Origin: BP-464 sp045805505
GTDB lineage: Bacteria; Actinomycetota; Thermoleophilia; Solirubrobacterales; Solirubrobacteraceae
Reading direction: 5' to 3'
Assembly (NCBI GenBank): GCA_045805505.1
Contig: JBJMLA010000088.1
Coordinates: 1-64,000 of the forward strand
Length of the DNA stretch: 64,000 bases
Positions 58,553-64,000 of the stretch are shown piece after piece. A program made the position numbers and the translations under genes. The first letter of the stretch is position 1. Each line of letters starts with the position of its first letter. The notes under the pieces were generated by a model. The model had not been told where the DNA came from. It did no database searches and saw only the letters and a list, made by a program, of their open reading frames with translations.

Positions 58553-60058
58553 ATGAGCGCGAACCTTGCCACGATCCTCACAGACTCCGTCGCGCGCAAC
58601 GCCGACGGTGTCGCCCTCAAGCTCGACGACGCGGAGCTGACCTACGGGCTGCTCGACGCGGGAAGCGCGCGGATCGCGGCGATACTCCGGGACAAGGGCT
58701 TTCAGGCCGGTGACCGGGTGGGGATCATGCTGCCCAACGTCCCGTACTTCGCGGTCGTCTACTACGGCGTGCTGCGCGCGGGCGGCGTCGTCGTGCCCAT
58801 GAACGTGCTGCTCAAGGGGCGCGAGGTCAAGTTCTACCTCGAGGACCCGGGGGCGAAGATCGTCTTCGCCTGGCACGACTTCGCCGAGGCCGCCCAGACC
58901 GGCGCCGAGCAGGCCGGCGCCGACTGCGTCCTGGTCAAGCCGGGCGAGTTCGAGCAGATGCTCGGCGACGTCAGCGACCCGGTCGACGAGGTCGCCGACC
59001 GCGACGGCTCCGACACCGCGGTGATCCTCTACACGTCGGGGACCACCGGGACGCCGAAGGGCGCCGAGCTCACGCACGACAACCTGATGCGCAACGCCGA
59101 GGTCGCCTCGTCGCTGTTCGAGTACGGCGACGATGACGTGATCTTCGGCGGGCTGCCGCTGTTTCACTCGTTCGGGCAGACATGCTCGCTGAACTGCGGC
59201 GTGCGCGCGGGGGCCACGGTCACGCTGCTGCCGCGCTTCGAGCCGGCCAAGGCTCTCGAGATCATCGAGCGCGACAAGGTGACGGTGATGCTCGGCGTGC
59301 CGACGATGTACGCGGCGATGCTCCACGAGCCGACGGCCGACCAGCGCGACACGAGCTCGCTGAAGTTCTGCGGATCGGGCGGCGCGGCCATGCCCGTCGA
59401 GGTCATGCGCGCGTTCGAGGAGAAGTTCGACTGCAAGGTGCTCGAGGGCTACGGCCTGTCGGAGACCTCGCCGGTCGCCTCGTTCAACCATCCCGACAAG
59501 GAGCGCAAGCCCGGCTCGATCGGCACGCCGATCGAGGGCGTCGAGATGAAGGTCGTCGACGAGGACGGCAAGGAGGTCGCCCAGGGCGAGGTCGGTGAGA
59601 TCGTCATCAAGGGCCACAACGTGATGAAGGGCTACTGGAACAAGCCCGACGCGACGGAGGACGCCATCAAGGACGGCTGGTTCCACTCCGGGGACATGGC
59701 GGTCGTCGACGAGGACGGCTACTTCTCGATCGTCGATCGCAAGAAGGACATGATCATCCGCGGCGGCTACAACGTGTACCCGCGTGAGATCGAGGAGGTG
59801 CTCTACGAGCATCCCGCGGTCCGCGAGGTCGCCGTGCTCGGCGTCCCGGACGACTCGCTCGGCGAGGAGGTGGGAGCCGCCATCGCGCTCAAGGACGGGC
59901 AGAGCGTGACCGAGGAGGAGCTCCGCGAGCACGCCAAGGAGCACGTCGCGTCCTACAAGTACCCGCGCAAGATCTGGTTCGTCGACGAGCTCCCGAAGGG
60001 GCCCACCGGCAAGATCCTCAAGCGGGAGATCGACATCCCCGCTGAAGTGCAGGGCTAG
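58553..60058 (+). CDS. Long-chain acyl-CoA ligase
   Basis: 501 residues. AMP-binding fold: YTSGTTGTPKGAELTHDNL (~165), GYGLSETSPVASFNHPD (~300), GDMAVVDEDGYFSIVDRKKD (~380) and PTGKILKRE (catalytic Lys, C-terminus). It activates a fatty acid through acyl-AMP to acyl-CoA in the cytosol. TACCCT lies 6 nt before the ATG, so the transcript is probably leaderless. It starts 23 bp from the acidic gene on the other strand. Confidence 0.9.
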   Translation: MSANLATILTDSVARNADGVALKLDDAELTYGLLDAGSARIAAILRDKGFQAGDRVGIMLPNVPYFAVVYYGVLRAGGVVVPMNVLLKGREVKFYLEDPGAKIVFAWHDFAEAAQTGAEQAGADCVLVKPGEFEQMLGDVSDPVDEVADRDGSDTAVILYTSGTTGTPKGAELTHDNLMRNAEVASSLFEYGDDDVIFGGLPLFHSFGQTCSLNCGVRAGATVTLLPRFEPAKALEIIERDKVTVMLGVPTMYAAMLHEPTADQRDTSSLKFCGSGGAAMPVEVMRAFEEKFDCKVLEGYGLSETSPVASFNHPDKERKPGSIGTPIEGVEMKVVDEDGKEVAQGEVGEIVIKGHNVMKGYWNKPDATEDAIKDGWFHSGDMAVVDEDGYFSIVDRKKDMIIRGGYNVYPREIEEVLYEHPAVREVAVLGVPDDSLGEEVGAAIALKDGQSVTEEELREHAKEHVASYKYPRKIWFVDELPKGPTGKILKREIDIPAEVQG

Positions 60059-60453
60059 GCAGCCGGCGGGACGACGCGCGGCGTGTCCTCGGGGGCACGC
60101 CCGTCGCGGCCGACGTAGCCGTCCTTGCCGCCGATGACGACGTAGACGGCGTCGGTCTCGCCGGGGTTGCGCACCTTGCGGTGCGTGGCCGCGGAGACGT
60201 GCGCGAACCCGCCGGGGCCGAGCTCCTGCGTGGCACCGTCGCCGAACTCCATCTCGATGCGCCCGGCGTGGACGAAGTACAGCTCGTCCTGCTCGTCGTG
60301 CCAGTGCACGCCGGTCGCGAAGCCCGGCGGGATGACGATCGCGTTGACGCCGAAGGCTTCGATGCCGAGCTCCTTGCGCACCTTGCGAAAGCCCGGACCC
60401 TCGCCCATCTCGTCGAGCGTCGCGGACGTCCAGCCGTCACCGGAGTTCTTCAT
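60055..60453 (-). CDS. Cupin-domain protein
   Basis: 132 residues. Cupin motif 1 FATGVHWHDEQDELYFVHAG (His-x-His..Glu) and motif 2 GPGGFAHVSAATHRKVRN (His), placing three or four metal ligands in one beta-barrel. Small stand-alone cupins bind or modify a small substrate, so the reaction is not assigned. ATG at 60453 is chosen; an ATG three codons upstream is possible. It is convergent with the acyl-CoA ligase by 4 bp and divergent from the cold-shock gene. Confidence 0.82.
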   Translation of the reverse strand: MKNSGDGWTSATLDEMGEGPGFRKVRKELGIEAFGVNAIVIPPGFATGVHWHDEQDELYFVHAGRIEMEFGDGATQELGPGGFAHVSAATHRKVRNPGETDAVYVVIGGKDGYVGRDGRAPEDTPRVVPPAA

Positions 60454-60477
60454 GTGGCACATGGTACGTTCTCGCCC

Positions 60478-60681
60478 ATGCCGACAGGAACCGTCAAGTG
60501 GTTCAGCGACGACAAGGGGTTCGGCTTCATCACGCCGGACGAGGGCACGAAGGATCTCTTCGTGCATCACACGGGCATCGGCGGCGAGGGCTTCAAGTCC
60601 CTGGCCGAGGGCGCCCGCGTGTCCTACGACGAGGAGCCGGGCGACAAGGGCCCCAAGGCGGTCAACGTCCAGCTGGTGTAG
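60478..60681 (+). CDS. cspA: Cold-shock protein (CspA family)
   Basis: 67 residues, complete: GTVKWFSDDKGFGFITPDEG (RNP1-type KGFGFI) and DLFVHHTGI (RNP2 type), ending KAVNVQLV. A single OB-fold RNA chaperone. TACGTT lies 7 nt before the ATG, giving a leaderless transcript, unlike enteric cspA with its long leader. Divergent from the cupin gene with a 24-bp gap. Confidence 0.95.
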   Translation: MPTGTVKWFSDDKGFGFITPDEGTKDLFVHHTGIGGEGFKSLAEGARVSYDEEPGDKGPKAVNVQLV

Positions 60682-60692
60682 CTGCGCGCCGG

Positions 60693-61040
60693 CTAGTGGT
60701 CGGCGACGCGGCCGTCTTCGGGCTCGAGCGGCAGGCCGGCCTCGGCCCAGGCCTGCAGGCCGCCGGCCATGCTGTAGGCGTCATAGCCCGCGGTGCGGAA
60801 CGCCTGCGTGGCCATCGCGCTGCGCGCGCCCAGGCGGCACTGGAAGATGACGGGGCGGTCCTTGTCGATCGACTCGGCCTGCGACGCGAGCCGCTCGAGT
60901 TCGATGTGGCGCGCGCCGGCGATGCGGCCCTCGTCCCACTCGTAGGACTCGCGCACGTCGACCAGCTGGGCGTTCGCGCTGTCGAGCATCTCGCGGGCCT
61001 GCTGCGGCGTGATCTCGATGTCGGGGGTGCCGAAGGTCAT
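60693..61040 (-). CDS. Rhodanese-domain sulfurtransferase
   Basis: 115 residues from ATG at 61040; TACGAT lies 7 nt upstream. Single rhodanese domain: LVDVRESYEWDEGRIAGARH, then VIFQCRLGARSAMA, where Cys is the active-site sulfur carrier (CRLGARS loop). It probably moves sulfane sulfur in the cytosol. It sits just downstream of the acyl-CoA carboxylase gene on the same strand but has its own promoter signal. Confidence 0.9.
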   Translation of the reverse strand: MTFGTPDIEITPQQAREMLDSANAQLVDVRESYEWDEGRIAGARHIELERLASQAESIDKDRPVIFQCRLGARSAMATQAFRTAGYDAYSMAGGLQAWAEAGLPLEPEDGRVADH

Positions 61041-61066
61041 GGGTTCAATCGTAGGTTCAAGCGCGT

Positions 61067-62629
61067 CTAGGGCCGCGGGCCACGGGCCTTCGGCCCGGCA
61101 GCGAGCTCGTAGCGCACGAGCTCGTGGGCGCGCTCGGCCCACTCGCAGAGGATCTGGCGGGTGTCGCGCGGGTCGATGATGTGCTCGATCGAGAAGTGCT
61201 CGGCGGTGCGGAAGGGGGAGAGGACGGCGGACAGGCGCCCCTCGATCTCGGCGCGCAGGGCAGCGGGATCCTCGGCGGCCTCGAGCTGGCGCTTGAAGGC
61301 GGCCTCGAGCCCGCCGGCGATCGGCAGCGAGCCCCAGTTGCCCGACGGCCAGGCGTAGCGCAGGTTCAGCCGCGCGCCGTTGCCGTGCGCGGCGCCGGCG
61401 ATCCCGTAGACCTTGCGCAGCAGGATCGAGCACCACGGGACCGTCGCCTGATTGACCGCGAAGAGCGCGCGGCCGCCGTGGCGGATCGTGCCGGCCTGCT
61501 CGCTCTCGCGGCCGACGAGGAAGCCGGGCTGATCGACGAGGTTGACGACCGGGAGGTGGAACTGGTCGCAGATGTCGACGAAGCGGGCGAGCTTGTCCGA
61601 GGCGTCGGCGGTCAGGCTGCCGCCGTAGTGGACGCTGTCGGAGGCCAGCACGCCGACGGGGCGCCCGTCGAGGCGGGCGAGGGCGGTGACCAGCGACGGG
61701 CCGAAGCGCGCGCCGAGCTCGAACACCGAGCCGGAGTCGAAGACCAGCTCGAGGACGCGGCGGATCTTGAACGTCTTGCGCGGGTCGCGCGGGACGATGT
61801 CGAGGAGCTCGTCGTCGCGGCGGCCGGCGGGGTCGGTCGACGCGACGATCGGTGGCGCGTCCCAGACGTTGTCGGGCAGATACGAGAGGAAGCGCTTGAG
61901 CTGGGCGATCGCGTCCTCCTCGTCGACCGCCTCGTTGTCGACCGCGCCCGCCTTGGTCTGCATCCGCGAGCCGCCGAGCGTCTCCTTGTCGAGCTCCTCG
62001 CCCATCGCCCAGGCGACCACAGGCGGGCCGGCGACGAACAGCTGGCCGACCTTCTTGACGATCACGCTGAAGTGCGACATCACCACGCGCGCGGCGCCGA
62101 GCCCGGCGCACGGGCCGAGCGCGGCGGCGACGACCGGGACCTTCGCGAGGTTGTCGACCCACATGTCGCCACCGGGCAGCGGCGGCACGTAGGAGAAGCC
62201 CATGTCCTCGAGCGACTTGACGCTGCCGCCGCCTCCCGTGCCGTCGACGAGGCGCACGAGCGGCAGGCGCAGCTCGTTGGCGGCGCGCTCGGGCCAGACG
62301 AACTTCTCCCAGATCGAGGCGTCGGCGGCGCCGCCGCGGACGGTGAAGTCGTCACCCTGGACGACCACGCGGCGGCCGGCCACGCGGCCTTGGCCGACGA
62401 CGAAGTTCGACGGCGAGAAGTCGGTCAGCGTGCCGTCGTCGCCGTAGGTGCCGCGGCCGGCGATCTGGCCGGTCTCGCGCCATGAGCCCTCGTCGACCAG
62501 CAGCGCGATGCGATCGCGCACCGTCAGCTTGCCGCGGTCGCGCTGCCGGGCCACCGACTCCTCGCCGCCCATGCCGGCGGCCAGGGCCTCGCGGCGGCGC
62601 AGATCCTCGAGCTCGGGTTCCCAGGTCAC
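61067..62629 (-). CDS. Acyl-CoA carboxylase, carboxyltransferase subunit
   Basis: 520 residues from GTG at 62629. The start is set by the family's initial TWEPELEDLRRREALAAGMG; an earlier start overlaps the lipoprotein gene's leader. Two crotonase-like halves carry GGAADASIWEKFVWPERA, LVDGTGGGGSVKSLEDMG, GPCAGLGAARVVMSHF, DQPGFLVGRESEQAGTI and VYGIAGAAHGNGARLNLRY, as in propionyl/methylmalonyl-CoA carboxylase beta subunits. It transfers carboxyl from carboxybiotin to acyl-CoA. No biotin-carboxylase gene is in the window. TATGCT lies 9 nt before the GTG. Confidence 0.92.
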   Translation of the reverse strand: MTWEPELEDLRRREALAAGMGGEESVARQRDRGKLTVRDRIALLVDEGSWRETGQIAGRGTYGDDGTLTDFSPSNFVVGQGRVAGRRVVVQGDDFTVRGGAADASIWEKFVWPERAANELRLPLVRLVDGTGGGGSVKSLEDMGFSYVPPLPGGDMWVDNLAKVPVVAAALGPCAGLGAARVVMSHFSVIVKKVGQLFVAGPPVVAWAMGEELDKETLGGSRMQTKAGAVDNEAVDEEDAIAQLKRFLSYLPDNVWDAPPIVASTDPAGRRDDELLDIVPRDPRKTFKIRRVLELVFDSGSVFELGARFGPSLVTALARLDGRPVGVLASDSVHYGGSLTADASDKLARFVDICDQFHLPVVNLVDQPGFLVGRESEQAGTIRHGGRALFAVNQATVPWCSILLRKVYGIAGAAHGNGARLNLRYAWPSGNWGSLPIAGGLEAAFKRQLEAAEDPAALRAEIEGRLSAVLSPFRTAEHFSIEHIIDPRDTRQILCEWAERAHELVRYELAAGPKARGPRP

Positions 62630-62687
62630 GCGCGTGGGAGCATATGGGCGCAGTGATCCCGCACACCAGCGCACCCGTAGACCGGGC

Positions 62688-63242
62688 ATGAGGCGCTTCG
62701 CCCCGCTGCTGGTGTGTGTCGTGCTTGCCGGCTGTGGCGGGGGAGACGACGACGCCGCCGTCCGCAGCACCCCGGCGCTGCCGCAGAGCTCCGCCGCCGA
62801 CGACCGCGTCCGCGAGGCGCTGCACCTTCCGGGCCGCGTGCCGCTGCGCGCCGTGGGCGACGCGCCCGAGGAGGACGTCGCGGTCGTGCGCGGCTGGCTC
62901 GACGAGCTCAGCCGTGGCGAGGTCCAGAAGGCGGCGCGGCGTTTCGGGCTGCCGGCGCGCTTTCAGAACATCGCGTCGGTCGCGCTGATCAAGACGCCGG
63001 AGCAGGCGCTGGCCGTCACCGACAGCCTGCCGTGCGGCGCGCGCATGACCGAGGCCGGCGGGGCGGCCGGGTTCGTCATCTACGAGGCGCGGCTCACCGA
63101 TCGTCCCGGCGGGGACTGCGGGCAGGGCGTCGGCGGCGTCGTCCGTGGTGCGGTGCTCGTGCGCGACGGCCACATGATCGAGTGGTACCGGCTGCCCGAC
63201 GTCCGGCACGGACAGGGCACCGACGCCGGTCCGGTCGTCTAG
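62688..63242 (+). CDS. Predicted lipoprotein
   Basis: 184 residues from ATG at 62688. Lipobox VVLAGCGGG (Cys near 15) after a short hydrophobic leader. The mature domain is alpha/beta (EDVAVVRGWLDELSRGEVQK; FVIYEARLTDRPGGDCGQGV) and resembles small extracellular lipid-anchored proteins of unknown function. Divergent from the carboxylase; 4-bp overlap with the convergent acetyltransferase. Confidence 0.75.
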   Translation: MRRFAPLLVCVVLAGCGGGDDDAAVRSTPALPQSSAADDRVREALHLPGRVPLRAVGDAPEEDVAVVRGWLDELSRGEVQKAARRFGLPARFQNIASVALIKTPEQALAVTDSLPCGARMTEAGGAAGFVIYEARLTDRPGGDCGQGVGGVVRGAVLVRDGHMIEWYRLPDVRHGQGTDAGPVV

Positions 63243-63784
63243 CGGCGCCAGTCGGGCTCGAGCATCGAGTAGACGACGAGGTCGCGGTACTCGGTGCCGA
63301 ACCGCTCGCCGTGCCGGCGCACGCCCTCCTCGACGAACCCGAGCCGCTCGGGCACCGCGCGGCTGCGGACGTTGTCGACGGCGGCGTCGATCTCGACGCG
63401 GTGCAGCTGCCACCTGCCGAAGGCGTGGTCGACCAGCGCGGTGACGGCGCGGCTGATGACGCCCTTGCCCTGATGGGCCTCGGCGATCCAGTAGCCCAGC
63501 GACGTCATCCGGTTGACCCAGTCGATCCGGTGAAAGCCCATCGAGCCGGCGACCTCGTCGTCGACGAGCAGCACGAACTGCGCGCCGTCCTCGCGCGCCC
63601 GCTGGGCGAGCCCCATCGCGACGTACTGCTGCGTGTGCTCACGCTCGATGTGGGCGGCCCACGGCATCCACGGCCGCAGGTGCGCCTGGTTGGCGGTGCT
63701 CGTCGCGAACAGGGCGTCGACGTCGTCGTGGCGCACCTCGCGCACCGCGGCGCCGCCGCCCAGGTCAAATCGCAGTTCGTCCAT
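63239..63784 (-). CDS. GNAT N-acetyltransferase (RimJ/RimL-like)
   Basis: 181 residues. GNAT core with motif A SLGYWIAEAHQGKGVISRAV (acetyl-CoA pyrophosphate loop QGKG, ~90) and motif B VDNVRSRAVPERLGFVEEGV (~140). The RimJ type acetylates ribosomal or other protein N-termini, or small amines. Its ATG overlaps the stop of the next upstream gene by one base, so the two acetyltransferases are coupled. Confidence 0.9.
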   Translation of the reverse strand: MDELRFDLGGGAAVREVRHDDVDALFATSTANQAHLRPWMPWAAHIEREHTQQYVAMGLAQRAREDGAQFVLLVDDEVAGSMGFHRIDWVNRMTSLGYWIAEAHQGKGVISRAVTALVDHAFGRWQLHRVEIDAAVDNVRSRAVPERLGFVEEGVRRHGERFGTEYRDLVVYSMLEPDWRR

Positions 63785-64000
63785 CAGCCCCAGAACAGGT
63801 TGTACATGCCGAAGAGGCCCTCGGGATGCCAGCCCACCGGCGGACCCAGGCGCATGCGCTCGGCGTGGTTGACCGCGCGGAAGCCCCAGCTCTCGAGCGC
63901 GCGGACCGCGGTGGTGTTCTCGTCGGGCAGCGTGAGGATCGACGGCCCCTGCGTGGCGCCGCGGGCGGCGCTGAGCAGGTCGAGGCCGGCCTCCGGGTCA
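63784..64000 (-). CDS. GNAT-family acetyltransferase, C-terminal part
   Basis: Partial: the last 71 residues, reading in from the right edge. It resembles the final motifs of a GNAT acetyltransferase: LLSAARGATQGPSILTLPDE, then NTTAVRALESWGFRAVNHAE (C-terminal motif) and a tail ending FGMYNLFWG. Its N-terminus is outside the window. TGATG couples it to the complete GNAT gene downstream, suggesting a tandem acetyltransferase operon. Confidence 0.8.
   Translation of the reverse strand, partial: DPEAGLDLLSAARGATQGPSILTLPDENTTAVRALESWGFRAVNHAERMRLGPPVGWHPEGLFGMYNLFWG

Overview
The window is about 64 kb of very GC-rich DNA with dense, mostly short-spaced genes, many 4-bp stop/start overlaps and frequent GTG/TTG starts. 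The gene set includes a SigK/RskA-type sigma/anti-sigma pair, a RecQ helicase fused to a phosphoribosyltransferase-like tail, a c-di-AMP riboswitch in front of an NlpC/P60 cell-wall hydrolase, a ROK regulator with a xylose-type ABC transporter, and many leaderless-looking promoters. This fits a high-GC actinobacterium. I suspect the Solirubrobacterales/Thermoleophilia, but that is an inference from gene style only. I see no rRNA, tRNA, CRISPR, transposase, integrase or phage gene, so this looks like ordinary chromosome. No gene-free stretch exceeds 300 bases.

Layout. 1-2.8 kb: end of sufB, sufD and a membrane M28 peptidase. 2.7-5.9 kb: a small unknown gene, a degenerate P-loop kinase-like protein and RecQ. 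5.9-14.3 kb: secreted Ig-like and beta-helix proteins, a tiny lipoprotein, a phosphodiester glycosidase-like protein, a GT4 glycosyltransferase, an HNH nuclease, a secreted LVIVD-type protein and a membrane NERD protein. 14.3-20.4 kb: a divergent sugar locus, with ROK regulator-SDR-Gfo/Idh dehydrogenase on the minus strand and XylF-like lipoprotein-ATPase-permease on the plus strand. 20.4-24.7 kb: a complete GAF-GGDEF-EAL enzyme, then a solute-binding/VWA lipoprotein broken by a frameshift, and its membrane coiled-coil partner. 24.7-28.2 kb: RskA-like anti-sigma and ECF sigma factor, two small membrane proteins and a DEAD-box RNA helicase with a structured leader. 28.4-35.2 kb: a secreted M19-like hydrolase, then an Agd3-like secreted polysaccharide deacetylase behind a c-di-GMP-I riboswitch, divergent from a CsbD-like/coiled-coil pair, then an RsbW-type kinase. 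35.2-46.4 kb: phosphoesterase, GMC oxidoreductase, ABC exporter, secreted esterase, HARP/SNF2 helicase and glucan phosphorylase. 46.4-50.4 kb: TetR with two operators facing YceI and an FMN reductase, an M20 peptidase, and the c-di-AMP riboswitch with its NlpC/P60 gene. 50.4-58.5 kb: LOG protein, phospholipase D-like protein, four receiver proteins, a histidine kinase and an exopolysaccharide priming glycosyltransferase. 58.5-64 kb: acyl-CoA ligase, cupin, cold-shock protein, rhodanese, acyl-CoA carboxylase, lipoprotein and two GNAT acetyltransferases.

How it fits together. Second-messenger control of the envelope recurs. A c-di-GMP synthase/hydrolase lies at 20.4 kb. A c-di-GMP-I riboswitch followed by a Shine-Dalgarno-sequestering hairpin precedes the polysaccharide deacetylase at 33.7 kb. 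A second Shine-Dalgarno-containing hairpin precedes the polysaccharide priming transferase at 58.2 kb. c-di-AMP controls a peptidoglycan hydrolase at 49.4 kb. At least ten genes carry a TAnnnT hexamer exactly 6-7 nt before the start codon, the expected geometry of leaderless transcripts. No single locus here looks like a wholly new defence or biosynthetic system. The riboswitch/Agd3-like unit is the most interesting one.
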